From: Solen grandis
Lineage: Eukaryota > Mollusca > Bivalvia > Adapedonta > Solenidae
Length of the DNA: 64,000 nucleotides
Reading direction: 5' to 3'
NCBI GenBank assembly: GCA_021229015.1
Contig: CM037777.1
Coordinates: 29,639,496 to 29,703,495, forward strand
The first letter of the stretch is position 1. Each line of letters starts with the position of its first letter. Below, one piece after another: positions 33,269-44,574 of the stretch. The notes beneath the pieces are model-generated. The model ran no database searches. It saw nothing but the letters and a program-made list of their open reading frames with translations, and was not told the origin of the DNA. The position numbers were made by a program, and so were the translations under genes.

Positions 33269-35134
33269 TAATTTGGAGCCTTATTATATGTTTTTGGAGC
33301 TCGCTACCGCCGATCGGGAACCAGTGGTTTTTGGCTATCAACACTGCATTCTCGAGTCAAAAATTTTTAGTGGGGGGGGGGGGGGATGGATAGTAACTTT
33401 TCTTCAATGCTGATTCATTGCATTGATTTGATAGGTTAAGTTTCCTTTCCAGTGGGTCTCCTACGCTGGTTTCTTATGGTTTTGCAGGTAATTAACATCA
33501 CAGTGTTTGCGTGCACATACCATATGTGGTGCATGTGGCCCTAAAAACTGCATTTATTTCTCAGTACTTAAACTGTTGTTTGTTTTAGATGTTAGTGGCA
33601 GCCAAGGATCATCCTTGAACTCTCTCCCAATCTGAAAAGCCTGATCCAGAGGCTCTGCTCTCTGATGGTCATATAGGCTGTGGTTGGAGGCTCAGTCTCC
33701 TATCATAGGATTGTGGTACACCTGGTCAGCCTTGAGGATCATTCCCTTTAGGATTTGGCCGGCGTGGCTCCTGTATAGTGTTTTTTCAGGTTAATCCCCC
33801 TAATAAGTTCCAGCTTATTGAGAGGGGGAGTGAGGTAAGTATAGCTTGCCCCATAGCCATGGAAGACCGTGACTGTGCTGAGGACATTTCAGTGCAATTG
33901 GTACAGGAGGAGGACTGGAAATTGACAACCCTTATTACAAGGTAGGGTCTTTTTGTCTTGTCCAATTAGGATTTAGCTTGTGCGGGGTTGGTGAGTTATC
34001 TTGGGAGGTTTAATAGTACTTCTCTAAGATGATTCCCCCATTTACTGCCTGTGGTTACAGACAAAACAAGCTTGTCTGAGACGAAGACAGAGCGGTGAAG
34101 GTGGAGACACCGTTGTTGAGCTGCTGATAGTGGTGCACTTTGGCACTGCTGTCTTGAGCAGATATTCGTGGTGCGTGTTGACTGCTAGAGCCTTGGGGGT
34201 TGATAAACTTTCATAGGAGCTGCAGAGTAGTTGGTCAAGATAGACAAGGATGTCTGTTTTGGAAAACTGGTGCACCAGTCGGTTGGAGCATGCAGGTGCT
34301 GGCTCGCTGTTCATATTACCGGCCGGTGGGAGGGCGTGTCAGTTGTATGTGGGGACCCGACTGTTAATTGCTTTGTGGTTGGTGCAAGTATTGCAGGCAA
34401 CGCATATCGTGGCGGATGTCAGGTTGAAATACCTGCATGGAAGCGCCATAAATGGTATCCGGGAATAAGGGGCCGGTCTCCTGCCCTGCTGGTTGGGACA
34501 GAGAGATTTGTGCTGTTTTCGGAAGCCATAGGGCGCTGTGGGGAATGGTATGAATGTGGTGTCAATAAAGGGGGGGTTGGTGCGGTTTTTGGTAGCCAAG
34601 AGAGCGCTGCAAGGCTGTTAACAGTGAAAGCATGTTGGTGTGTCTCCACTCCTGTTGAGCTTTAAGTCCAGCCCAGCCATTGTGTTCTCATGGACACGGT
34701 TGGTGGAGTTTTTCGTTGCTTTGTTCGTTTCTCACGGACGAATTTGGTTTTGGTCGTGTTCTCATGGACACGTATTTGATGGGTTGCCCGTGTTCTCAAG
34801 GACACGGTTGATGGTTACTTTGGGTTGTCCGTGTTCTCAAGGACACGGTTGATGGTTACTTTGGTCGTGCTCTTGCGACGTTTGATAGGTTGCTATGTCG
34901 TGCTCTCATGGGCACGGTTGGATAGATCCTGCTGGGTATATCTAGGCTCAGTAGGACGGCTCTAAAGGGTCGTCCTCAGGACCCTTTTTGGATAGGGAAC
35001 AGAAATGCTCAGCATCTCTGGACAGCAAGCTTTTTTCATGGGTGGGGTCGTCTCTTGTTCAGTGGCAGGCTTCCCTTAACCTGTGAAATGAGCCCAATGG
35101 TGGGATCTCCAACACTCCAGGCCAGACCTTTATA
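33269..35134 (+). other. Internal region of the LTR element, no gag-pol
   Basis: About 1.9 kb, clearly more GC-rich than its surroundings. The longest frames (34231-34665 plus, 34339-34599 minus) overlap on both strands and show no protease, RT, integrase or zinc-knuckle motif. A block of hairpin-forming repeats (34678-34925) and a stem AAAGGGTC/GGACCCTTTT (about 34965-34992) stand out. The element would depend on proteins supplied in trans. Confidence 0.6.
34678..34925. repeat. Hairpin-forming short tandem repeats
   Basis: Six or more variants of a palindromic core resembling CGTGTTCTCAAGGACACGG occur, separated by TTGATGGTTACTTTGG-like spacers. Period is 42-60 bp, with two units perfect at 34790-34865. 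Each core can form a stem CGTGT/ACACG. Confidence 0.85.
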
Positions 35135-35147
35135 GGACAGGGAGGGG
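35135..35147 (+). promoter_or_regulatory. Polypurine tract
   Basis: GGACAGGGAGGGG immediately precedes the 3' LTR start (TGTAGTG), the expected site for plus-strand DNA priming. Confidence 0.75.
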
Positions 35148-35319
35148 TGTAGTGCAGTTGCTGCCACGCGCATGCGTACGAAGGAGAGAGAAAAGCCCGC
35201 CATTATCCCTGCCTGCAGCAATAAACCAAGCATAGAAATTGGCGTACAATTATGGCCTAGACAGGACCCCTATAAGGTAGAAACCATGTTCTTACCTCTA
35301 ATGTAAACAAAGCACAATA
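35148..35319 (+). repeat. 3' LTR of miniature LTR retrotransposon
   Basis: A direct copy of 33067-33253, lacking 16 bp. Only a few substitutions separate the two LTRs (for example CCGTGCC/CCCTGCC and AAACATAG/AAGCATAG), so the insertion is fairly young. No 4-6-bp target duplication is obvious next to either LTR. Confidence 0.85.
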
Positions 35320-36055
35320 CAATAGTTGTACTCTAGTCATTTGAAGGTAGGACGTTGAACAAAACACTTCGTGGAGGTAGACGTTGCTTTTCATTTTATT
35401 ATTATTATTATTAGGTAGATACATATTTATTATTATTATCATAGATATATATTATTTTTAATTATTATTTCATAGTAGACATATTATCATTATTATTGTT
35501 TGATTATATTATTGATATTATTATGATTATTGTATTATTATTAATATTTTATTATCATTCTTGTTGTTGTCATTGTAGATAAATAGCAGTAGTATACGTG
35601 TGATATTTAATTATTGATGTATTATTTATATAATTGTTATTTTAATTATAGTAGAAGAATATCTTTTATGACACTGTCTGAGATCGAATGGAATTGACCC
35701 TCAATTTCCGTGAGTTGATCTCAGATCCAGTATACAAGTCACCTCTGTATACTAAAAATGGCCGCCACGCATGCGCAATACAATCATAAGTCTGAAACAA
35801 AAATGACCGTCAACACGATGCCGCTAAACATGCGCCCTGCCCACAAAATGTGAGTTACTATAAATAGTAACAAAGATGGCTAGAATGGAGGTCAAGTTTG
35901 TTTGCAAGCAAACCGGCCCATGTACTACTGGAGAGATATAAGGTCTCAGTCTTAGAAATCCAGTCCTCCACCCTGTTTATCAGACTTTAATATCCTCATT
36001 GTTTGACCCCCTAGATCTGCCGCCTTTTACAGTCAGGCCCGGTTGACCCTCTACT

Positions 36056-38500
36056 CTAAATTTTACTTACGTAGCCTCGGTTTTTAAGGGATTTAATGAC
36101 ATTATTTATAAGTAAGCTGTTAACGCCATTTGTGTGCAATAGGGATATGATAGTCAGATTGTTAATTCTTGCTTGAAATAGATTATCTCGCAGTTCTAGT
36201 CTATGTTTTGTAAGGCTGTGACAAGCGTCAGTGGGATCAAAGAAAATATGAACCACTGTCTCAGTCTCGCTACAGAAACGGCATTGAGTTTTATCTGAAT
36301 AATTTTTAGTACGGATACCAGAAATGCCTAGTTTTAACCTGGTTATGGCAACGTCTTCTATCCTATTCTTACTGTAATAAGCACATCGATTTTTGACCTT
36401 TGGTGCAAACATTTTCATTTGTGCCCGACTCTCGTCCCATAGTTTTTGGAACTTAGCGTGTGCTTTCTGCTTGATTAGAGAGTACACTCCCCTTTTATTG
36501 TGTTATCATGAGAGGCAAACCTGAATTTGAACTTAGTTTGGCTATTTCATCTGCTTTAATATTTCCCTTATCACCATGTGGCTTATATTGGGACCCAGAC
36601 CAAGTTTACTGTTGCAGTTTACTGCTGCTTGCTGTATGTGTGACGTAGTCACTCACAACTTTAGTACCTACATTCTCAGGGTCCGTTATCTACATTTAAA
36701 AACGAAAAACCTCTAAATTTTGTATGAATGATCGAACGATTGAATAGAATCCTACAACACAGGTATGCTGAGTTTCAGCCAAAGTGTTGAAAACTCAATT
36801 TTGAGTTAAAAAATCTGCAAATATTTACGGGACACAAAAATTGTATGTAGCATAAAAACTATTTTCACATATATCACAATAAATTTAATAATCGGGGGTC
36901 AAATTTTCGCGCAATGACAACAACCCCGCTTTAACGCTGCATTAACGTGGTCATTACAAGAAATTAAAGATGAACCATCTGTTTCGACAAACTGTTAACA
37001 ATTAGCACGTTGCCACTCTTACTCACCCTATTCTAATTCCTACAATGAACAATCTTTTATCATTTTAATGTAAGTTTGATATTTGGCAAAAACTAAGTTA
37101 CCCTGCATATCTGCAGCTCGTCAAACCATCTTCCACTTGAGACACACACACAACTTCAGTGCCTTCAGCGCTTTGATTGTTTGTCAGTAATCCCCTGGGC
37201 TTTCCTAACCTTTGTAGTGAGCCTTAAGTCTGGTTCAGTATTAGTTTGTGAACACATATCGGTTTCATTATTTTATACTATTTAAGTCCTATTCGTTGGT
37301 AATGTCCTGTACAGTTTCAGCATATGCAGGTTTGATCTTCATGTATTCTACTGGAGTTCTACTAGATTTTTCCTACAATTTTGTTAACCAGGAATCTATA
37401 TCTTAGCCTGCTAGACCTTGTCCAGTATTTTAATTGACTAGTTTTACGCATAGAGGCTTGATAACTGCCGACAGAGTTTCTGTGCTTCTATGAACTCCCA
37501 AGTGCTATTTTAAGGGCTCCTATTTTGAATGTTTTTGGAGCTTTGTTTAGATGTGTCTTAGCTGCAGAAGCATATACTTTGCTTCCGTTGGTGATTTTAC
37601 TGAGAATTAGTGACTTATAGAGCATAATCAGAGTTGTTTTATCAGCACCCCATTGTTGACCGGATATGCACCTCAATATATTTAGGTCTGACCAGTTCTG
37701 AAATATGTTTAGACCAGTTAAATGCTTTATCGAAGTGCACACTGAGGCATTCTGCAGATTCCAAGTATTCTAATGTCTCCCAATGCAGTTCCAGTTTGGG
37801 GACTTCATCCATTTTAATTTGGCTTGGGTTTTGATAGGATTTATAGTAAAGCCCCAATCCCGTGACCATTCCTCTATTGCTTTGAGAACCTTATGCATAT
37901 ATTTGGCAGCTAGCTTGGGAGTTCTTGCTTCATGCCAAACGGTCCCTTCATCAACGTAGTGTGACAGTTCGACCCTTTGGTAGTTTATTTAACCCTATAG
38001 CTATCTACATATTTCTTCAGTGTATTCATTATCAGGGAGAAGATAATTGGAGATAATACGGAGCAGTTTTCAGATGTAAGAGGTTCTGAGATATCATTAT
38101 TTTTTTGACATTAATGACTCTGCCCTCGAGACAGCTGCTGGGCCATTTTAATATGTGACCTTTAGTGGCAATGGAATAAAGGTTTAACAGTGAGCCTTAA
38201 TTCCAGTGTTTGTCGAAAGCATTACTAAGATAGAGGAACACAGCCAAAAGAACTTTCGATATTGAGCTCTCAAGAAGCTTCTAACCTTACTAAATGATCC
38301 TCACATGGGTGATCATGTCTGCATTGTGATTGTTCCGGTGAGACAAGATCATTTCTCTCACAGAAATTGACAAGCATTGGCTTTATCATTTTCTGCATCA
38401 GTTTGGTGAGAGTTGATGTTAGGGACATGGGTCTATATGAGGCTTGTTCCTGGACAGTTTTATTTGGTTTGAGTATGAGAACGATATTAGCCACCTTTCC
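36056..38500 (-). pseudogene. RNase H-bearing LINE fossil (I/Jockey-like)
   Basis: On the minus strand, in order: RT motif YRPMSLTSTLTKLMQKMI and EDHLVRLE (38494-38270), then a palm motif HYVDEGTVW (37944-37955), where the second catalytic Asp is Glu. WSRDWGFTI and a thumb region (37869-37488) follow. An RNase H segment with HGDKGNIKADEIAK lies at about 36600-36530. The C-terminus at 36487-36056 has CRFCSETETVVHIFFD. RT followed by RNase H suggests an I-group LINE. About 0.8 kb of unrelated sequence (36660-37440) separates the thumb from RNase H. Multiple stops and frameshifts show it is dead. Confidence 0.8.
37083..37172 (-). repeat. Dispersed repeat, inverted partner at 48309
   Basis: On the minus strand it reads GGCACTGAAGTTGTGTGTG, GAAGATGGTTTGACGAGCTG and CAGGGTAACTTAGTTTTTGC. 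It is about 95% identical to 48309-48395 on the plus strand. No known class. Confidence 0.8.
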
Positions 38501-39940
38501 ATACTTACTTATTCAGATATGTGTCTTGAAAAGGAAACGTGCTATCAATTTTTATGGATATTTTCGATAAAAGAACTGATTAAAAAGAGACTTGTAATTA
38601 TTGGGATTCAAATGATAAACAAATTACAAGTTCAGAGGCATCTTTGCTTGACGTATGCCAGCATTGATTAACTCGACGGCATTTCGTGTTTTCTGTATGT
38701 GCGCAGATTCAAACCATGTACAAATTATTAGACAATGCATTATTTTCTCTTGCAATGCATATATTTCATCTTTGCGTGGTTCAATGAATCGTAGAACTGA
38801 GTCAACCGTATAGTTGATGAATTTAACCAGTATAATACTTGAAATGTTGCAAATACCCAATAAACAAAGTTTCGTGTAAAAACAAGTTGTACGATATTGA
38901 AAAGGTGTACGTACACTTGTAAGATTTGTTAAGTGTATATTGGCTTATTTAGTGACAATACTTCACTATTTGTAATTGTAGGTAGTTCTGTGAGTGCATC
39001 AACATCTTTCAAAATTGATTTACGGACGATTAATGATTGGACTGACAAATGGCTCGTAAAATTCACGTCTGAAAAAGACTGAATCATTACTTTTTTACTT
39101 TTTACACACGAAAGAACACGAGAAAATTGTCGTGTATTAATGAACAATGAATTAATAGCTAAGGTTACGATGTGACACGTAAACACTTGGGCATTTATTT
39201 CTTGAATAACTTTTCTTGGCATAGCCGCACGGACAATATAAAGTCAAAAGCATGAGCACCTTAAAATGAAAATCAAAGGACTGAGAGTCCTAATGTTGCG
39301 TTGAGCATAAATTGGAATATTAAAGGAGAAAGCCAAGTGACTTGTAACTTAGAACTGTTTTATTGATTTCTCACATCAAATGGATCTTGTAGCTACTGTG
39401 AGGGACGAACAGGCGTTTATTTCAGTGAACGACATAATTATAACTGCCATACACCTATTCAATTAACCAATGACATATTCCATGCCAGAGGTGCGTGAAC
39501 TGCTGCACTTTTCCGATTACCCGGCACAGGCTTACATCACACAATTCAATTCATAGTATTTTGCTTTATTGATAGTTCCCACTTACGAATCGTTGCAGAG
39601 TTATCGTTCGTTGTGTGCCGTAATAACTTCTTTGATAGAATGATAAGAGAAATCATATGAAGGAAACTGTTATTCATGTAAGATATTAAAAATGTTATAC
39701 GCTGAAAAAGGAGCTCGTCATGTAAAATTCAAAATTAGACCATTTCTACTGATAGACTAGACAGAGAAATGTGTTGGGAATCGCCTCAATCTAGAAGAAA
39801 AAAACATAACCAATTTTGTTTTACAAAATGTTTCATGGTTAAACACCCAAGTATTATGCAATGCCTAATTTCCGAACAAGTAGGATATTTTGCGAATTAT
39901 ACCCTTTATGCCGGGTACAGGTATTTGGTGATAAATCAAT
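38500..39940. other. Gene-free stretch with one unassigned minus frame
   Basis: A 97-codon minus-strand frame (39222-38929) has plain composition but no domain I recognise and no clear splice context. I do not call it as a gene. Elsewhere nothing is recognised. Confidence 0.4.
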
Positions 39941-39960
39941 AGGCAATAAGACATGAGTGT

Positions 39961-40035
39961 CTCGATAGCTCAGTGGTAGAGCGCAGGAACGGTAGTCCTG
40001 AGGCCCTGGGTTCGAGTCCCGGTCCACCTGTTACA
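39961..40035 (+). other. tRNA-like module ending in GTTACA (possible LTR end)
   Basis: Box A TAGCTCAGTGGTAGAGC (39965-39981) and box B GGGTTCGAGTCCC (40008-40020) are perfect. A CAGGA/TCCTG anticodon stem encloses ACGGTAG (anticodon GGT if functional). The T-stem pairs, but the acceptor stem does not and position 33 is C. GTTACA follows, two bases before a primer-binding site, so it may be the end of an LTR. It is not a working tRNA gene. Confidence 0.6.
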
Positions 40036-40037
40036 TT

Positions 40038-40055
40038 TGGCGCCCAACGTGGGGC
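40038..40055 (+). promoter_or_regulatory. Primer-binding site-like, tRNA-Lys type
   Basis: TGGCGCCCAACGTGGGGC is the exact complement of the 3' end of metazoan tRNA-Lys(CTT) including CCA. It is the start-of-reverse-transcription site of many LTR retrotransposons. No gag-pol or second LTR is visible downstream. Confidence 0.8.
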
Positions 40056-40083
40056 TGTGGCATCGGTGCTAGGTATGTCTAAG

Positions 40084-40158
40084 ACATAAAGGGTATAGTG
40101 GTAAGTATCCCCGCCTGTCACGCGGGAGACCGGGGTTCGATTCCCCGTCGGGGAGCCA
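40084..40158 (+). pseudogene. tRNA-Asp(GTC)-like sequence with encoded CCA
   Basis: From the D-arm onward (GTATAGTGGTAAGTATCCCC, anticodon loop CTGTCAC, GACCGGGGTTCGATTCCCCG) it matches metazoan tRNA-Asp. The 5' acceptor strand is replaced by ACATAAA and cannot pair with TCGGGGA. CCA follows the discriminator base directly (40156-40158). Eukaryotic tRNA genes do not normally encode CCA, so this resembles a retro-copied tRNA. Confidence 0.7.
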
Positions 40159-40159
40159 T

Positions 40160-41340
40160 TTGTAACCCGGGGTTGTCAGATAAGAAAGACAATGGGTGTC
40201 GATAAAGATGTTTTATTCACATGGAATCGGAATAGATACGAAAAACCTGTAACATAGAAATTATAGCAAAATAAGACATCTTAATTAAAATACAATATAT
40301 GACAATCGCATAATTTCATTATTTTAAAAACGCGATAGTAATATAATTCACAATATAATAGCATAGTTAGATGTACATAGATCTGTAATAAAGAATAATT
40401 CTTACCAGATCCTGTCTGAAGAGTTACAATATAGTTGTCAAAATATATTAGAAATATAAATATACGTAGACTATAGTGGAAACAATATATAAAGACAGTA
40501 TCGCGACTGTCTTGCTTGTTCCAAGACTAAATGTAGACTGAGAGGGAAAGAAAGAGATTTAAGGGCTGTGACGTGATAATTTGGGCGGTTTATGCAAGTT
40601 GAAAGGTTATGTTCATGCATTCAAAGTGACCATCCATCAACTTTCACTCACTAATACATGACACTGAGCAGTTGTAAACAGTATTGAGTTAGGCGGATAA
40701 TAAGAACACGATGACGTCACACAACTACTGGACAGATACAACTACCGTATATATATACAGTATATTCTTAACTTATTATTAGATTATTATTTATTATATG
40801 CCAAAATATTTCATGGGTTACACAATCTTACAAACACAATGTCCAAAATGTCCATGCACAATCGAATTCATATTATTATTCCCTTTTTCCTGGAACGGTT
40901 TTCCTAATGAATTCAGAAATTTGCTGCTGAGCTTAAAAGACTACCTAATAAAGTGAAATAGATGAAATAGCACCATGTTAGATCTACCAGAGAGCCAGAA
41001 AATACAAATCTACCATGTCATACTACGTACTAATCTAATCAAGTGAATCATACTTCAGACATAGAAATATTATCGACTCTCCTTTCTGTACCTGTGATTC
41101 AAGAAAAGCTACTGAACACATTCTTTTTCTGTTGTTCTAAATTTACTAATGTAAGCCAAGTACCCCGGTATTATTTAATGAACTGTCACTTATACAAAAT
41201 GTTAATCTTGTTTTGCAACTGTTTGGCGACTGTAATCTCTCGTATGAATTAAACATGTGGTAAACGTTTTCATTAAATCTTCTATACAGTCAGTAGTAGA
41301 AATTTAGAGAGATATAGAGATGGAGAGAGATTAATAACAC
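40160..41340. other. Gene-free AT-rich stretch
   Basis: TGTAACCCGGGGTTGTC (40160-40176) could be the start of an LTR, but no matching partner was found upstream. The rest is AT-rich without features. Confidence 0.4.
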
Positions 41341-41382
41341 TCAATTGACTCATATTGACACCCTATCTCACCGCCAGTACTC

Positions 41383-41405
41383 TCTCTCTCTCTCTCTCTC
41401 TCCCC

Positions 41406-41436
<31 letters not shown>

Positions 41437-41437
41437 C
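41383..41437. repeat. (CT)n-C(n)-(CT)n microsatellite
   Basis: Two CT runs flank a run of about 15 C. Length errors are likely in assembly. Long frames across it are low-complexity artefacts. Confidence 0.95.
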
Positions 41438-41560
41438 TCTCTTATCTGTCTTTTCCTTTTTTACCCCCCCCCTATCTCTTTTACTATTTTTCATCTATAC
41501 TTATCCACTTCCCGTACATATAAAATTCATTTCTGGCAGGGAATCATTTTCCTGTATGTT

Positions 41561-41698
41561 GGGGCTGCTGTGGCCGAGCGGTTACAGTCGTGGACTACAA
41601 ATCTCTCAGCCCTTCACCGCTGTGGGTTCGAATCCCGGTCGCTTTATGATTGAAATACTATCGCAGCGACGGTAAACTCCAATACAACAACAACAACA
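41561..41698 (+). mobile_element. SINE family A, internally deleted, with perfect TSD
   Basis: It has a complete tRNA-like head (box A TGGCCGAGCGGTTACAGTCG, box B GGGTTCGAATCCC) joined directly to the tail (ATGATTGAAATACTATCGC, GACGGTAAAC) and an (AAC)n end. The ~115-bp body is missing, with the junction at a shared GTCGCT. The flanking 12-bp repeat TTCCTGTATGTT (41549-41560 and 41699-41710) is perfect. Confidence 0.93.
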
Positions 41699-42099
41699 TT
41701 CCTGTATGTTACCGGTAAATATTATCATGCACACAATTATCTCGGCCATATTATTGCTTACACAACGTTTTACATGTGGAAGTGAGATTTTTGCTCTTTT
41801 CTGTCATTTTCAAAGGCAGATAACTCAATTTTACTGGCTAGCCCATAAATTTGTTTCTAGTGTAATCCTCTATAATCGTGCGCCCAAAGTTTAAGATAAT
41901 TATCAAGGCTAGTTTTAATTTTCCTTCTTTGTCTATATAGTAAAGGACTGCAAAGGGCGCGCATGCCTTTAAGGCTACATACGTGGATTTGGCATGTACT
42001 GGTCACCTATCTGGAAAACCTTTTAGTGCCAAATTATTTAAAAGTCGTTATATATGAAAAATAACATAAATGGTCCGGGCTCAGAAAAAGTTTTGAACT

Positions 42100-42920
42100 C
42101 TTGGCCTGTGATTGTGGCCTTGACTTTTGAGCTCAGACCTTGGTCTTGCGCAAGACACATATTTTTTTTATAGAAGAACATTCATATCAAGTTATTTCAA
42201 AATTCACCCATGCATAATGGACTAAGATTGGACAGGAAGAAATGTACCCCTTTTTGACCTTTGATCCAAGATTTTGACCTTGACTTTGAAGATACGAAAA
42301 AGTGGAATATATGTGGAAACTTTGTTCCAAGTTATATCAAAATCGTTATATGTAAACAACATTAAGAGCCCGGGCACAGAAAAAGTGTCACTTGTCAACA
42401 CTTGACCTGTGCTCGTGACCTTCACCTTTGATCTTGCACGGGACACATCGTCTTCTCTAGTTGAATATTATATCTTAGTTACAGACCTGTGCCTTTTGCA
42501 TGACACACCGTTTTAACATTGAGAACATTTGTGCCAAGTTATTTCAGAATCCATCCATACACGATGGAGCCCGGACACAACATAATGTTCCCCTTTTTGA
42601 TCTTTGACCCCAGACTGTATCATTGACCTTTGAGTTACATGACATGTTGTCTTCTCTAAAAGAATATTTGTGCCAAGTTATTTCAAAATTCATCCATGCA
42701 TGATAGAGTTAGAGCCCGTACACAACAAAATGTTTCCCTTTTTGACCTTTGACTCCAAATTGTGACCTTGACCTTTGATATACGAACCCGGTCTTAATCG
42801 CGTAATATCGTCTCAACGTGGTGACAGTTTCCACTTGGTTACTTCAAAATCCACTCATGCATGTAGGAGTTGCAGAGCGGACACGAAGCGGGACATACGG
42901 ACGTTTGTACGAGCATATAG
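42100..42920. repeat. Degenerate tandem repeat (TTTGACCTTTGA family)
   Basis: Five or so imperfect units of 120-170 bp contain CCAAGTTATTTCAAAAT, CATCCATGCATGATAGAG, CACAACAAAATG and TTTTTGACCTTTGA. A related but distinct GACCTTGACCTTTGACC motif occurs at 63540-63860. No gene. Confidence 0.75.
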
Positions 42921-42949
42921 CAGATCTGTGTTGTAACGTTAATATTACA

Positions 42950-43205
42950 CCCCCCCCCACCTCCACTATTAAAGAAAGTATGTAGCACGCTTAGTTTCGT
43001 TTCATTCATTCATTCATTCATTCATTCATTCTTAATCTATCTATCTATCTATCATCCGGATATCTAAATCCCTGCTTGGGACCTAAGCTTGAGCGCTGTC
43101 AACTGACATGGGTATTTAATTAGGCCGTATAATATAGAGATTGGCATCAAACAAGTCTAGTTCATTTGCTGCATGATTTCTCTCTCTCTCTCTCTCTTTC
43201 TCTCT
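42950..43205. repeat. Cluster of microsatellites
   Basis: A C-run (42949-42958), CATT repeats (43001-43031), TATC repeats (43037-43055) and CT repeats (43178-43207) lie close together. Confidence 0.93.
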
Positions 43206-44574
43206 CTGTTAAATAAAACGCTGAAACAGACATGTATGTAAGTAGAACTTCTCTTTTCTTATATTTACATCTTTATATAATATCATAGCATTACAAAACC
43301 ATGTTGGGTGGAAAACATCAAAAAACCGACTGTTTTCAGACGGACACAAAGCAAAACACAATTTTAATCAAACAACATCAAAACAAACTTGAAGTAATGT
43401 TTATATCGTCACATGACATAAAAAAGAGGCGAACACCGCCATTAAAATGATGTTTACGCTTTAACAGAATGGGGCCTGCAAGTATACGTAACAAAACTTA
43501 TATATATATATATATATATAAAATAAAATCAACAATAAAATGAAAATAATGTTTAAAATCTTCAATTTCCATATGAAATGTGTTTTACTTAGGGACCGCA
43601 AAAGACCCGCAAAAGAGGGCAGTGTCTATCGGCACGACGTACGTGCGGATAAGCAACCTTATTGGCACTACCGTCATGCGGATAGGTTTTTTATTCGCAC
43701 GACGTCGTGTCGATAAGCACTCTCTTACTCATCGGCTTACATTACATTCATGCACCTCTGTGGTGGGCTCAGAAAGTAGTTCAAAATAAATGACGTCATC
43801 CAGACCATTGTTCAAATATTTAATTTGAGGGACGTCAAGATATGCTCCATAAACTGTCAAATATATATAAACAGGACCACTGAACCTTACCGGAATATGG
43901 TTTTTAAAGTCACAAATTATGAAAATAAAAAGCTAGTCTTAAATTACGATATCCGACTGAATCTGTAAATATTTACATTTGCAGACGAGCGTTTGCGGAA
44001 TTTTCCCATCGGCGAAATAAGGCATGAAATAGTTCCCATAATAACAATCAAAATTGATATTTTACACACTTTTTATGGTGATTCAAAAAGTATTTATTAA
44101 ATGTTTCAATACTTTTAATCCTTAAAATACACTTAAATCGACGTTTAATAAGTGTTTTCTGTTTTGACAAGATTCTTGTCACTGAGCCCATTGCAGAGAT
44201 GTTATGTGAAGAACGAACGACAACTCTGCTTGGAGATTGGTCGATAAAGTTGCTTACCGGCACGATGGAAATACAAAAATAGCACAACAAGAGGCGAAAA
44301 TATCTAGGACTTGTTATTTCTCCTTCTCTTTTTCTTTCATATGTTTCTTATATACTGTGATAAAAAGAGCAGGTTAATGATTTATTGTAGTTCTGACCAT
44401 ATTATTTTCCTACTGAATATTTATTTTTGCTCAATGACATTTCATTCAATTGACAAGTAGTTTTTTTTTACGTTAATGAATAAATTATTCAATTTAAACA
44501 CTAGACAATACTTTAGTCACAAAGTATCATATATTTTTACAGAATTTGTGAAAAGAAGACCGTCATCCAAGATA

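Larger units (their letters stand above)
32754..35701. mobile_element. 97-bp TIR element hosting an LTR retroelement
   Basis: The left terminus 32754-32850 and right terminus 35605-35701 are inverted repeats of equal length (97 bp), about 90% identical. They begin AGGGTCA and contain CAGACAGTGTCATAAAAGAT. Both continue inward into ATT/TAA-rich sequence. Removing the LTR element at 33067-35319 leaves about 0.7 kb, typical of a MITE. No convincing target duplication flanks it. Confidence 0.75.

Noticed and set aside
34231..34665. 144-codon frame as a gag-like gene in the LTR element
   Set aside because: It overlaps long frames on both strands in GC-rich DNA and shows no zinc knuckle, capsid or other motif.
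38929..39222. 97-codon minus-strand frame
   Set aside because: Composition is plausible but no motif, start context or splice evidence supports it.
40084..40158. Functional tRNA-Asp gene
   Set aside because: The 5' acceptor strand cannot pair and CCA is encoded, so it looks like a retro-copied pseudogene.
39961..40900. Complete LTR element with the LTR repeated at 40160
   Set aside because: Sequence after TGTAACCCGGGG does not resemble the sequence upstream of 40035. No second LTR or coding region was found.
41345..41675. Two ~100-codon plus-strand frames
   Set aside because: They consist of CT and C runs followed by a SINE, and overlap in two frames.
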